Source: DASXQK01 sp963724385 (GTDB lineage: Bacteria; Pseudomonadota; Alphaproteobacteria; Dongiales; Dongiaceae). From it: a DNA stretch of 64,000 nt. The stretch's first letter is position 1, and the number at the start of each line of letters is the position of its first letter. The stretch lies in the NCBI GenBank assembly GCA_963724385.1, contig CAVRUJ010000001.1, positions 2,604,001 to 2,668,000 on the forward strand, read 5' to 3'. The position numbers and the translations under genes are program-made. A model generated the notes under the pieces. The model searched no databases. It was not told where the DNA came from and saw nothing but the letters and a program-made list of their open reading frames with translations. Below are positions 53,493 through 62,779 of this stretch, piece by piece.

Positions 53493-53520
53493 GTCCTGCC
53501 CCGTCCCGGATTGAGCTCGC

Positions 53521-54525
53521 TCAGGCTTCGGCCAATATGTCGGTGTAGAGCTCCGCGGCGTCCGGCTCAGGGCTCGCTTGGGCGAAATCGGTCGCCGCCA
53601 AGATGACGTCCTTGATCTCGCGGTCGATGTTCTTCAGCCCTGCCTCGTCGGCATGGCCTTCGTCCAGAATGCGCAGGCGCAGATGATCGATTGGATCATG
53701 CTCCTGGCGCACTTTCGCCACCTCCTCGCGACTCCGGTACTTGGCCGGATCGGACATGGAGTGGCCTCGATAGCGGTAGGTCATCATCTCCAGGATGTAG
53801 GGGCCCTTGCCGCTGCGCACGTAGGCGGCGGCTTTGTCGGCCGCGGCATGCACGGCAAGCACATCCATGCCATCGACCTCGGCACCGGGAATGCCATAGG
53901 CCTCGCCGCGCAGGTGGAGATCCTGGCGGGCCGAGGCGCGCGCGACGGAAGTCCCCATGCCGTACTTGTTGTTCTCGATCACGTAGAGCACAGGCAGCTT
54001 CCAGAGCGCCGCCATGTTGAAGGATTCGTAGACCTGGCCCTGGTTGACCGCGCCGTCGCCGAAATATGTGACCGAGATGCCGCCGTCGCTCTTGTAGCGA
54101 TGGGCAAAAGCGATGCCGGTGCCGATGGGCACCTGGGCCGCGACGATGCCGTGGCCGCCGAAGAAGCGCTTCTCGATGCTGAACATGTGCATCGAGCCGC
54201 CCTTGCCCTTGGAGTAGCCGCCGGCGCGCCCCGTCAGCTCGGCCATGACCCCCTTCGGGTCCATGCCGCAAGCCAGCATATGGCCGTGATCGCGGTAGGA
54301 CGTGACGACGCTGTCGCCGGGCTGAAGCGTCGCCTGGACGCCGACGACCACCGCTTCCTGGCCGATGTACAAATGGCAGAAGCCGCCGATCAGGCCCATG
54401 CCGTAGAGCTGGCCCGCCTTCTCCTCGAACCGGCGGATCAGCAGCATGTTGCGGTAGTAGGCCAAGAGAACGCTGCTATCGGAACCCTCCTGGGCGCGCG
54501 GCTTGCGCTTCGCGGCAATGGCCAT
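53521..54525 (-). CDS. pdhA: Pyruvate dehydrogenase E1 alpha subunit
   Basis: 334 residues. Thiamine diphosphate site GDGAVNQGQVYESFNMAALW, the substrate-side YRDHGHMLACG, and the phosphorylation-like loop YRGHSMSDPAKYR. The start is the second ATG, five bases after GGGAGG; the ATG fifteen bases further out would place the ribosome site inside the gene. First gene of the pdh operon; the gap before it contains a palindrome. Confidence 0.95.
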   Translation of the reverse strand: MAIAAKRKPRAQEGSDSSVLLAYYRNMLLIRRFEEKAGQLYGMGLIGGFCHLYIGQEAVVVGVQATLQPGDSVVTSYRDHGHMLACGMDPKGVMAELTGRAGGYSKGKGGSMHMFSIEKRFFGGHGIVAAQVPIGTGIAFAHRYKSDGGISVTYFGDGAVNQGQVYESFNMAALWKLPVLYVIENNKYGMGTSVARASARQDLHLRGEAYGIPGAEVDGMDVLAVHAAADKAAAYVRSGKGPYILEMMTYRYRGHSMSDPAKYRSREEVAKVRQEHDPIDHLRLRILDEGHADEAGLKNIDREIKDVILAATDFAQASPEPDAAELYTDILAEA

Positions 54526-54594
54526 GGCATCCTCCCGCATCGAAATGCTGCCCGCCGCCTTTTGGGCTTGGCTGCGCCCCGATGTAACCTCAGG

Positions 54595-54607
54595 CTTTCG
54601 CCGAAAG
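54595..54607. promoter_or_regulatory. Palindrome upstream of pdhA, candidate operator
   Basis: CTTTCG-C-CGAAAG, six-base arms around a central base, in the 139-bp gap between ftsB and pdhA, about 70 bases before the pdhA start. It lies between plausible minus-strand promoter boxes TTGCTT and TTACAT. A dimeric regulator might bind it. Read by eye only. Confidence 0.4.
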
Positions 54608-54664
54608 CAACAGACCGCAAATTATTGATTTATTTCAGATTACCGGGAATGAACCGGAAAACAG

Positions 54665-55003
54665 TTAATTGGCACCGGCGGGCTTGGCATCCGGGGGCAG
54701 CATGATCACCACTTCATCGGGCCGCGCGTAGTCCAACATGGCCCGCACCCGCTCGTCGAGCAGGTCCGGATCGAGGCTCGCGCTGCTGAGACGATAGACG
54801 CGGTTCTGCAGCTCCTGCTTCTGGACCGCGACCGCGTCGGCAAGGGCCTGGGCCTCGTTGAGACGCTGATTGAGCGCGATCCAGGCGAAAAGCCCGCGAT
54901 CACCCTCAATGGCGTGATAGGCGGCATAGGTCAGCAAGGCGATGCCCAACACCGGCATCGCCACTTGCCGCAAGAGCCGCCTGATATCCCCTAGCCAGCC
55001 CAT
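54665..55003 (-). CDS. ftsB: Septum formation initiator FtsB-like protein
   Basis: 112 residues. A cytoplasmic basic start, one membrane helix (about 14-33), then a coiled coil NQRLNEAQALADAVAVQKQELQ cut by a turn and the DPDLLDERVRAMLDYARPDE motif typical of FtsB/DivIC. In the divisome it links FtsL, FtsQ and FtsWI. Located between eno and pdhA, its normal alphaproteobacterial place. Confidence 0.9.
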   Translation of the reverse strand: MGWLGDIRRLLRQVAMPVLGIALLTYAAYHAIEGDRGLFAWIALNQRLNEAQALADAVAVQKQELQNRVYRLSSASLDPDLLDERVRAMLDYARPDEVVIMLPPDAKPAGAN

Positions 55004-55041
55004 CGGGCCAGCGAATCACAGGCAATTCCGCGTCGTCAAGG

Positions 55042-55072
55042 AAAAGCGACTCGCGACGATGCGACGAGTCGC
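55042..55072 (-). terminator. Rho-independent terminator after eno
   Basis: Eight-base stem GCGACTCG/CGAGTCGC with an 11-base loop, followed on the minus strand by TTTT. It lies 27 bases past the eno stop and before ftsB. Confidence 0.7.
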
Positions 55073-55098
55073 GGTTGTTGCAAGAAGGACTCAGTAAG

Positions 55099-56376
55099 CT
55101 AGCGTGCGAATGCCGTCAGGCCGGCGAACCGCGCATCGGCGCCGAGCTCTTCCTCGATACGCAGGAGCTGATTGTACTTGGCCAGGCGGTCGGAACGGGA
55201 GAGAGAGCCGGTCTTGATCTGGCCGCATCCGGCGGCAACCGCGAGATCGGCGATGGTCGCGTCCTCGGTTTCGCCCGACCGGTGGGACATCACCGTGCGA
55301 TAGCCCGCCTTGTGGGCCAAATCCACGGCCGCCAGGGTCTCGCTCAGGGTTCCGATCTGGTTGACCTTGATCAGCACGGCATTGGCCACGCCGCGCTTGA
55401 TTCCCTCGGCGATGCGAACGGAATTGGTGACGAAGAGATCGTCGCCGACGAGCTGGATCTTGGCGCCGAGCAGCTTGGTCAGAGCTTCCCAGCCTTCCCA
55501 ATCGTCTTCGGCCATGCCGTCTTCGATGGAGGCGATCGGATAGCGCCCGACGAGCTCGCCGTAGAAGCGCGCCATCTCGGCCGGCTTCAGGGTCTTGCCC
55601 TCGCCTTCCAGATGATAGGCGCCGTCGCGGAAGAACTCGGTCGAAGCGGGATCCAGCCCCAGGAGAACATCGCGGCCAGGCTTGAGGCCGGCGCTCTCGA
55701 TCGCCTTGACGATGACGGCAAGACATTCCTCGGCGCTTTTCAGGTTCGGCGCGAAGCCGCCCTCGTCGCCGACATTGGTGTTGAGGCCGGCCGCCTTCAG
55801 CTGCGCTTTCAGCGCCTGGAAGATTTCCGATCCCCAGCGCAGCGCCTCGGAAAACCGCGGCGCACCGGCAGGCAGGATCATGAATTCCTGGAAGTCCACC
55901 GGGTTGTCGGCATGGACGCCGCCATTGACGACGTTCATCTGCGGCACCGGCAAGAGTCCGGCGCCGACGCCGCCGACGTAGCGATAGAGCGGCAGGCCCG
56001 CCTCGGCCGCCGCCGCCTTGGCCGCGGCCAGGCTGACGCCCAGGATCGCGTTGGCGCCCAGGCGCGATTTGTTGGCGGTGCCGTCGAGGGCGATCATCAT
56101 GCGGTCGATCTTGGCCTGCTCGGAAGCCTCGATGCCCGAGAGCGCATCGAAGATTTCGGCGTTGACCGCGCTCACGGCCTTCTGCACGCCCTTGCCGCCA
56201 TAGCGCTTCTTGTCGCCATCCCTGAGCTCGACCGCCTCATGGGCGCCGGTCGAAGCGCCCGACGGCACGGCGGCGCGACCGAAAGCGCCGCTCTCCAGGC
56301 GCAGGTCCACCTCGACGGTCGGATTGCCCCGGCTGTCCAGGATTTCGCGGGCGCGGATATCGACGATGGCGCTCAT
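55099..56376 (-). CDS. eno: Enolase
   Basis: 425 residues. RGNPTVEVDLRLESG, PSGASTGAHEAVELRDGD with the movable loops, metal-binding Asp/Glu residues in SIEDGMAEDDWEGW and GDDLFVTN, the catalytic Lys in LIKVNQIGTL and SHRSGETEDATIADLAV at the C-terminus. Dehydrates 2-phosphoglycerate to phosphoenolpyruvate. AGGAG nine bases before ATG. Neighbours kdsA and pyrG on one strand. Confidence 0.97.
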   Translation of the reverse strand: MSAIVDIRAREILDSRGNPTVEVDLRLESGAFGRAAVPSGASTGAHEAVELRDGDKKRYGGKGVQKAVSAVNAEIFDALSGIEASEQAKIDRMMIALDGTANKSRLGANAILGVSLAAAKAAAAEAGLPLYRYVGGVGAGLLPVPQMNVVNGGVHADNPVDFQEFMILPAGAPRFSEALRWGSEIFQALKAQLKAAGLNTNVGDEGGFAPNLKSAEECLAVIVKAIESAGLKPGRDVLLGLDPASTEFFRDGAYHLEGEGKTLKPAEMARFYGELVGRYPIASIEDGMAEDDWEGWEALTKLLGAKIQLVGDDLFVTNSVRIAEGIKRGVANAVLIKVNQIGTLSETLAAVDLAHKAGYRTVMSHRSGETEDATIADLAVAAGCGQIKTGSLSRSDRLAKYNQLLRIEEELGADARFAGLTAFAR

Positions 56377-56405
56377 GGAAGGATTCTCCTGACCGGGCCG
56401 GGCGG

Positions 56406-56963
56406 TCAGCCCTTATAGGGCGGGGCCTCGGGCAATGCCAGCACGCGCAGCTCGGCGGCGCGCAACGGCAGATCCTGATCGAGGAAGAATTCGTCCAATT
56501 GCGGCGGCGGGATGCTGGTGCCTGAAAGCATGGCGTGGGCCTGGCCGCGATGATGGACCTGATGGATGAAGAGGTGAGCGAGAATGGCCGCCACGCTCTC
56601 GGCGAAACGACCCGCCTCGCCCCGGTCCAGGATCGCCTTGCGCGTCAGGTCAGACTCTCTCAGGCCGTCGCAGAAGGCGATCAGCTTCAGGTCGCTGGCG
56701 CGCTGGGCCGCCGTCAGTTCGGCCAGGCTGGCGAATGGCTCATCGTCCTTGAACACGTCGTAGCCCCGCCCGCCGTTCTCCAATGCATCGATGTAGTACC
56801 AGTCGACGGTGAGGATATGGCTCAGGGTCGCGGGCAGGCTGGGAAAGAAGCTCACGCGGCGGGCGCGGTATTCAACATCGGATAACTTCCCGCAGGCCCG
56901 GTGCAGCCGGTCGTTGGACCAGGCGTTGTTGCGGGCCATGGACTGGAAATGCGCCGCAAGCAC
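56406..56963 (-). CDS. DinB family protein
   Basis: 185 residues from a GTG; a TTG six bases earlier is the alternative. MARNNAWSNDRLHRACGKL is the helix that begins the four-helix DinB/YfiT fold. Possible metal ligands are His in LSHILTVDWYY and the two His in LFIHQVHHRGQAHAML, the standard His triad of DinB. These enzymes often act as thiol-dependent transferases (bacillithiol, mycothiol) or have unknown roles. It starts about 11 bp after kdsA and lies upstream of eno. Confidence 0.83.
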   Translation of the reverse strand: MLAAHFQSMARNNAWSNDRLHRACGKLSDVEYRARRVSFFPSLPATLSHILTVDWYYIDALENGGRGYDVFKDDEPFASLAELTAAQRASDLKLIAFCDGLRESDLTRKAILDRGEAGRFAESVAAILAHLFIHQVHHRGQAHAMLSGTSIPPPQLDEFFLDQDLPLRAAELRVLALPEAPPYKG

Positions 56964-56973
56964 CGCCAAAGCG

Positions 56974-57807
56974 CTAATGCCCCTTGGCCAGCCGATCGAA
57001 GGCCTGGAGACGGCCGAGCAGCGCCGGCATGTCCTTGAGCGGAACCATGTTCGGCCCGTCCGAGGGCGCTCGATCGGGATCCTGATGGGTCTCCATGAAG
57101 ACGGCCGCAACGCCGACTGCCACGGCCGCGCGGGCCAGCACCGGCACGAACTCCCGCTGCCCGCCGCTGGAAGTCCCCTGCCCGCCCGGCTGCTGCACCG
57201 AATGGGTGGCGTCGAAGACCACGGGATAGCCTGTCTCTGCCAGGATCGGAAGGCTGCGCATGTCGGAGACCAGCGTGTTGTAGCCGAAGCTGACGCCGCG
57301 CTCGCAGACGAGCACGCGCCGGTTGCCCGCGGCCTCCACTTTGCCCACCACCTGCTTCATGTCCCAGGGGGCGAGGAACTGGCCCTTCTTGATGTTCATG
57401 GCGCGGCCGGTCTTGGCGGCGGCGACCAGCAGATCGGTCTGGCGGCAAAGGAAGGCGGGGATTTGCAGCACGTCCACCGCCTCTGCCGTGGGTGCGCATT
57501 GTTCGGCCGCGTGGACGTCGGTCAGCACCGGCACGCCGAACCGTTCGCGCAGCTCGGCCAGGATGGGCAGGCCCTTCGCCATGCCGATGCCACGCACGCC
57601 GCTGATCGAGGTTCGGTTGGCCTTATCGAAGGAGGTCTTGTAGATGAGCCCTATCCCAAGCTTGGCCGTCATCTCGGTCAGCGCCTGGCACATCTCCATG
57701 GCATGGGCGCGGGATTCGAGCGCGCAAGGTCCGGCGATCAATGCCAGGGGCAGATCGTTGGCCAAGGTGATGTTGCCGATGCTGACGCGATGAGGGGTGG
57801 CGCTCAT
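56974..57807 (-). CDS. kdsA: 2-dehydro-3-deoxyphosphooctonate aldolase (KDO-8-P synthase)
   Basis: 277 residues. LIAGPCALESRAHAMEMC, YKTSFDKANRTSISGVRGIGM, KKGQFLAPWDMKQVV and FDATHSVQQPGGQG are the typical loops of the TIM barrel, with PEP and arabinose-5-P binding Lys and His. The Cys (AGPCA) is present as in all KDO8P synthases; the metal class is not assigned here. Makes KDO for lipopolysaccharide. 28 bp after pyrG. Confidence 0.96.
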   Translation of the reverse strand: MSATPHRVSIGNITLANDLPLALIAGPCALESRAHAMEMCQALTEMTAKLGIGLIYKTSFDKANRTSISGVRGIGMAKGLPILAELRERFGVPVLTDVHAAEQCAPTAEAVDVLQIPAFLCRQTDLLVAAAKTGRAMNIKKGQFLAPWDMKQVVGKVEAAGNRRVLVCERGVSFGYNTLVSDMRSLPILAETGYPVVFDATHSVQQPGGQGTSSGGQREFVPVLARAAVAVGVAAVFMETHQDPDRAPSDGPNMVPLKDMPALLGRLQAFDRLAKGH

Positions 57808-57835
57808 GCCGGCCTTATATAGCAGAGGCCGATCG

Positions 57836-59461
57836 CTAGACTAGTCGCGACTGCCTGACCGCCGCTTCGATGAATGACTTGAAAAGGGGGTGAGGCTCGA
57901 AGGGCTTGGACTTCAGCTCCGGATGGAACTGGACGCCGATGAACCAGGGATGCTGGGGCAGCTCGACGATCTCCGGCAGGATCCCGTCGGGCGACATGCC
58001 GGAAAAGCGGAAGCCTGTCGATTCCAGCCGTTCCTTGTAGTTGATGTTGACCTCATAGCGGTGCCGGTGCCGTTCGCTGATCCAGTCGCGGCCGTAAATC
58101 GCGCGAACCTGGCTGTCGGGCGCCAGATGGCAGTCATAGGCGCCAAGCCGCATGCTGCCGCCGAGGTCAGTTCCTTCGTTGCGCCGCTCGACCACATTGC
58201 CGTGCATCCACTCGGTCATCAGGCCCACCACCGGCTCGGGTGTGGGCCCGAATTCCGTCGAATCCGCTTGGGCGATGCCGGCGAGACTGCGGGCACCTTC
58301 GATCACCGCCATCTGCATGCCGAAGCAGATGCCGAAATAGGGGACCTTGCGCTCGCGCGCGAAGCGGGCCGCCTGGATCTTGCCCTCGGCACCCCGCTCC
58401 CCGAAGCCGCCGGGAACCAGGATTCCGTGCACGCCTTCCAGGTGGCGCACCGTGTCCTCGCGCTCGAAAATCTCGGAATCGATCCAGTTGAGCCGCACCT
58501 TGACGTTGTTGGCGATGCCGCCATGGACGAGGGCCTCGCCCAGGGATTTGTAAGAGTCGAGGAGGCTCGTGTACTTGCCCACCACGGCGATATCGACGGC
58601 GCTTTCCGGCTGGCGGATACGCTCGACCACCCGGGCCCAGCGGCTGAGGTCCGGTTCCGGCGCCGACAGGCCGAAATGGCGGCAGACCTCGGTGTCGAAG
58701 CCTTCGGCATGGTAGGCCTCCGGCACCTGATAGATGGTGTCGACATCCAGGGCCTGGATCACCGCGTCGGGCCTGAGGTTGCAGAAGAGGGCGATCTTGC
58801 GCCGCGCCTCCCGCGGGATCTGGCGATCACAGCGGCAGAGCAGGATCCCGGGCTGGATTCCGACCGATTGCAGCTCCTTGACCGAATGCTGGGTTGGCTT
58901 GGTCTTGAGCTCGGCCGCCGAGGGAATCCAGGGCACCAAGGTCAAGTGCACGAACAGCGTGCGCGCAGGCCCGTATTCGTTGCCGAGCTGGCGGATCGCC
59001 TCCAGGAAGGGCAGGCTCTCGATGTCGCCCACCGTGCCGCCGACCTCGCAAACCAGGAAATCCACATCGTCGAGATCGGCGCAGATGAAGTCCTTGATCG
59101 CGTCGGTCACATGGGGGATCACCTGGACCGTGGCGCCCAGATAGTCGCCGCGACGCTCCTTGGCGATCACCGTCGAATAGATGCGTCCCGTCGTCACGTT
59201 GTCGGAACGGCGGCTGGGCACGCCGGTGAAGCGCTCGTAATGCCCGAGGTCGAGGTCGGTCTCCGCCCCGTCGTCGGTGACGTAGACCTCGCCGTGCTGG
59301 GTCGGGCTCATGGTCCCCGGATCCACGTTGAGATAGGGATCGAGCTTGCGCAGGCGCACGCGAAAGCCGCGAGCCTGCAACAGGGCCCCCAGAGCCGCCG
59401 CGGAGATGCCTTTGCCGAGAGAGGAGACCACGCCGCCGGTTATGAAGATGAACCGCGTCAT
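57836..59461 (-). CDS. pyrG: CTP synthase
   Basis: 541 residues. N-terminal amidoligase with TGGVVSSLGKGISAAALG and LDPYLNVDPGTMSPTQHGEV; C-terminal class I glutamine amidotransferase with Cys in YFGICFGMQMAV and His/Glu in VQFHPELKSKP. Makes CTP from UTP, ATP and glutamine. Common pairing secG-pyrG-kdsA-eno in this group. Confidence 0.97.
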   Translation of the reverse strand: MTRFIFITGGVVSSLGKGISAAALGALLQARGFRVRLRKLDPYLNVDPGTMSPTQHGEVYVTDDGAETDLDLGHYERFTGVPSRRSDNVTTGRIYSTVIAKERRGDYLGATVQVIPHVTDAIKDFICADLDDVDFLVCEVGGTVGDIESLPFLEAIRQLGNEYGPARTLFVHLTLVPWIPSAAELKTKPTQHSVKELQSVGIQPGILLCRCDRQIPREARRKIALFCNLRPDAVIQALDVDTIYQVPEAYHAEGFDTEVCRHFGLSAPEPDLSRWARVVERIRQPESAVDIAVVGKYTSLLDSYKSLGEALVHGGIANNVKVRLNWIDSEIFEREDTVRHLEGVHGILVPGGFGERGAEGKIQAARFARERKVPYFGICFGMQMAVIEGARSLAGIAQADSTEFGPTPEPVVGLMTEWMHGNVVERRNEGTDLGGSMRLGAYDCHLAPDSQVRAIYGRDWISERHRHRYEVNINYKERLESTGFRFSGMSPDGILPEIVELPQHPWFIGVQFHPELKSKPFEPHPLFKSFIEAAVRQSRLV

Positions 59462-59530
59462 GGGCCCACAGTATCGCCGAGGCCGCCGGTCGCCAGCAAG
59501 CCCGGTACCCGGAACGACGACGAAATAATT

Positions 59531-59872
59531 CTATTGACCCAGGGGGACGGTGGGCGTGGTCGGAGTCGCGGGCTTGGCCGGGGCGGGCGTGACGGGCAGC
59601 TGCTGCGTCGGCACGCTCATCGGCAGGATCGAGGGCGCCTTGCCGCCGAGCTGGGGAATGATGACCAGGGCCAGGCTGGTCAGCATGAAGCAGAAGGCGA
59701 GGATCGCGGTCGTCCGGGTCAGCACATTGGCGGTGCCCCGTCCGCTCATGAAATTGGACATGCCGCCGCCACCGCCGATGCCAAGCGCCCCGCCCTCGCT
59801 CTTCTGCATCAGGATGACGCCGATCAGCGCCACAGTGATCATCAGGTGGATGACCAGTACGACCCGTTCCAT
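59531..59872 (-). CDS. secG: Protein translocase subunit SecG
   Basis: 113 residues. Two membrane helices (about 3-20 and 55-78) flank a Gly-rich cytoplasmic loop with SEGGALGIGGGGGMSNFMSGRG, the SecG hallmark. The Pro/Thr/Ala-rich C-terminus is an extension common in alphaproteobacteria. Part of SecYEG in the inner membrane. Confidence 0.93.
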   Translation of the reverse strand: MERVVLVIHLMITVALIGVILMQKSEGGALGIGGGGGMSNFMSGRGTANVLTRTTAILAFCFMLTSLALVIIPQLGGKAPSILPMSVPTQQLPVTPAPAKPATPTTPTVPLGQ

Positions 59873-59943
59873 GCTGCCCTATCCGCTATGCGGCGGCCTT
59901 GTACTGCCTTTGGGCCGGGAATGCCAGTCTGGAGATTGGCCGG

Positions 59944-60696
59944 CTAGACCGAGGCCCGGGCGATGGCGAGGAAATCCTCGGCCTTCAGGCTGGCGCCGCC
60001 GACCAGCGCCCCGTCGACCTCGGCGATGGCCAGGATTTCCCCGGCATTGCCGGGCTTGACCGAGCCGCCGTAGAGCAGGCGGAAGCCGGCAGCATCGGCG
60101 AAGCGCTTGGCAAGCTCGTCTCTCAGATGCCCGTGAAGGGCCGCGATGTCGGCCCCCGTCGGCGTCCGCCCGCTGCCGATGGCCCAGACCGGCTCATAGG
60201 CGACGACCATGTTCGCTCCGCTCGCCCGAACGGGAAGCGAGCCCGCAAGCTGGCGGGCCACCACGGCGAAGGCTTCGCCCCGATTGCGCTCAGCCTCGGT
60301 CTCGCCCAGGCAGACGATGGCAACGAGCCCGGCGGCCAGCGCCGCCTCGGCCTTGGCGCGGACCAGGGCGTCGCTCTCGCCATGGCCCGCCCGGCGCTCG
60401 GAATGGCCGAGGATGACGTATCGGCAGCCGAGATCGGCCAGCATGGGTGCCGAGACGTCGCCCGTATAGGCGCCCGAGGGCGCGGGATGGCAGTCCTGGG
60501 CGCCCAGCGCCACGGCCGTGCCCGCGAGCGCCTCGCCGACCGTGGCCAGGAGGGTCGCCGGCGGGCAGACAAGCAGCTCCGCCCCGATGCCACCAGCCCC
60601 GCCCGCAATGGCCTTGGCGAGCGCCAGCCCCTCGGCCCGCCGGCCGTTCATCTTCCAATTGCCGGCGATCAGCGGCCGCGGCCTTTCTTTGCCCAT
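59944..60696 (-). CDS. tpiA: Triosephosphate isomerase
   Basis: 250 residues. GNWKMNG with the catalytic Lys, HSERRAGHGES with the His, and AYEPVWAIGSGRTPT with the Glu; LYGGSVKPGNA is the phosphate loop. Start at the ATG with GGAG six bases upstream; the ATG four codons earlier has no such site. Next to secG and divergent from ppiD, as in many alphaproteobacteria. Confidence 0.95.
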   Translation of the reverse strand: MGKERPRPLIAGNWKMNGRRAEGLALAKAIAGGAGGIGAELLVCPPATLLATVGEALAGTAVALGAQDCHPAPSGAYTGDVSAPMLADLGCRYVILGHSERRAGHGESDALVRAKAEAALAAGLVAIVCLGETEAERNRGEAFAVVARQLAGSLPVRASGANMVVAYEPVWAIGSGRTPTGADIAALHGHLRDELAKRFADAAGFRLLYGGSVKPGNAGEILAIAEVDGALVGGASLKAEDFLAIARASV

Positions 60697-60882
60697 TCCG
60701 GTCTCCATGCCAAGCTTCGGCCGAGGCTCCTAACACGAAAGCCGGCGACTGAGAAACCGGCTGAAATCGGGCCGCCAGCTCTGCTTGCCGGGGCCGGGGG
60801 CCGCCCCTATGATGCCCGCCCTCGCCGCCCCGCCAACTGGCCCAAGCTCAAGCCGGGCGCGGCCACAGGGATATCGCATCAC

Positions 60883-62772
60883 ATGCTGCAATTCATCCGC
60901 TCCAAAGCCTCGTCCTGGTTCTTCAAGATCCTGTTCATGGTGCTCGTCGCGTCCTTCATGATCTGGGGCATCGGCGACGTCATCCGCAGCAAGGTCATGG
61001 AAGTCAAGGTGGCCGACGTCGGTGGCGACAGCATCACGGCCCAGGAATACCAGCGCGAATACCAGAAGCAGCTGAAGCGGATGAGCGGGGCGCTGGGCGC
61101 ACAGTTCAACGGCGACATCGCCAAGCAGATGGGCCTGCCCCAGCAGGTGCTCGACCAGATGGTGGCGCAAAGCCTGTTCAGCCATTTGGCCAACGACCTG
61201 GGGCTTCGGGCGCCCAATGACGTCATCACCGGCACGCTCGCGGGCGCGCCCGCCTTCCGCAATCAGCAAGGCCAGTTCGACCCAGGGCTTCTTGCCCAAT
61301 TCATTCAGCAGCAAGGGATGACCGAGGACGCCTTCATTCTCAGCCTGCGCGACGACATGATCCGAAATCAGCTCTACGACGCCGTCGCCATCGGCGCCGT
61401 GGCGCCAACGCCCATGGTCAATGCGATTTACGGCTACCAGGCCGAAAAGCGCGTCGCCGACACCCTGCTGATCGCCGACACAAGCGTGAAGACCCTGGCC
61501 ACACCCGATCAGGCGACCTTGGAGAAGTTCCTCCAGGATCACCCCGACCGTTACCAGGCGCCGGAATACCGCAAGCTTGCCATCTTGCGCCTGCAGCCGG
61601 CAGCCATTGCGGCGGGCATCAAGGTGAGCGACGCGGACATTGCCAAGGAATTCGACGCCCATCCGGACGAATACGCGGTGCCGGAGAAGCGCCAGCTCCT
61701 GACGTTCACGACGGCCGATCAGGCCCTGGCCAAGGCGGCTGTCGATGCGATCGCCGGCGGCGGCGATTTCGCCGCCGAGGCGAAGAAAGCGAGCGGCACC
61801 GACCCGGTCGATACCGGTCTCGTGGCCAAGCAGGGCCTGCTGCCCGAGCTCGGCAACGCGGCGTTCTCCGCCGGCATCGGTTCCATCGTCGGACCGGTGA
61901 AGACCGCCCTGGGTTGGCAGGTCGCCAAGATCGTCAAGGTCGAGGTGGGCCGTGCGGGCGATCTCGCCTCGGTCAAGGACAAGATCGCCAAGAAGCTCGC
62001 CGACGCGGCGGCGGCCGACGCTCTCGTCGGCATGGCCAACCAGGTGGACGATGCGCTGGCCGGTGGCGCCTCCCTGGAGGATACGGCCAAGAAGCTCGGC
62101 CTTACGGTTCAGGCCGTCCCCGCCGTCACCCGCGACGGGCTCGACGCCGCCGGCAAGACGCTTGCCGACCTGACCAGCGCGCCGCAACTCCTGCCGACCG
62201 CCTTTGGGACCGATGCCGGACAGACCAGCGCGCAGATCGAGGATGGCGCCGGCGGCTATTTCGTGCTCCGGGTGGACCAGGTCACGCCGCCGGCGCTGCG
62301 CGCCTTCGACCAGGTCAAGGACAAGGTGCTGGCCGACTGGACGGCCGATGCCGAAAGCAAGGCTGCGGCGGACCAGGCGGCCAAGATCGTCGATCGCCTG
62401 AAGGCGGGCGAGGACATAAAGGTCATCGCCCAATCGCTGGGCGTCGCCGTCAAGCGCAGCTCGCCCTTCACCCGCGACAGCGGCGACGAGGCCAATGACG
62501 TGACTGCGTCGCTCGCGGCCCTGCTGTTCTCGGCCAAACTGGGCGAGGCAGCGACGGCGCCGAACGATTCGACCACCAGCCCCGGCCATGTCGTGGCCAA
62601 GCTGGTGGAGATCCAGCCCGCCGATCCGGCCGCCAATGCCGATGCGGTGAAGCAGGTCGGGCTCGAACTCGGCAAGACCCTGTCGGACGATCTCTTGTCG
62701 GAGTTCCGCCGCGCACTCCAGAACGAGATCCCGGTGAAGACCGACCCCGCCACGGCCCAATCGCTGATTTAG
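60883..62772 (+). CDS. ppiD: Peptidylprolyl isomerase PpiD-type periplasmic chaperone
   Basis: 629 residues. A membrane anchor (about 12-33) puts the rest in the periplasm. SurA-like N-terminal region (about 35-190) with QEYQREYQKQLKRM, then a parvulin-type domain (about 255-350) with KRQLLTFTTADQALAKA and PVKTALGWQVAKI. Helps fold outer membrane and exported proteins near the Sec exit. Divergent from tpiA with 186 bp between starts; trpE starts 7 bp after the stop. Confidence 0.92.
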   Translation: MLQFIRSKASSWFFKILFMVLVASFMIWGIGDVIRSKVMEVKVADVGGDSITAQEYQREYQKQLKRMSGALGAQFNGDIAKQMGLPQQVLDQMVAQSLFSHLANDLGLRAPNDVITGTLAGAPAFRNQQGQFDPGLLAQFIQQQGMTEDAFILSLRDDMIRNQLYDAVAIGAVAPTPMVNAIYGYQAEKRVADTLLIADTSVKTLATPDQATLEKFLQDHPDRYQAPEYRKLAILRLQPAAIAAGIKVSDADIAKEFDAHPDEYAVPEKRQLLTFTTADQALAKAAVDAIAGGGDFAAEAKKASGTDPVDTGLVAKQGLLPELGNAAFSAGIGSIVGPVKTALGWQVAKIVKVEVGRAGDLASVKDKIAKKLADAAAADALVGMANQVDDALAGGASLEDTAKKLGLTVQAVPAVTRDGLDAAGKTLADLTSAPQLLPTAFGTDAGQTSAQIEDGAGGYFVLRVDQVTPPALRAFDQVKDKVLADWTADAESKAAADQAAKIVDRLKAGEDIKVIAQSLGVAVKRSSPFTRDSGDEANDVTASLAALLFSAKLGEAATAPNDSTTSPGHVVAKLVEIQPADPAANADAVKQVGLELGKTLSDDLLSEFRRALQNEIPVKTDPATAQSLI

Positions 62773-62779
62773 AACCTGC

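Noticed and set aside
57890..59947. 685-codon plus-strand open frame opposite pyrG and secG
   Set aside because: Antisense to pyrG; no domain or ribosome site.
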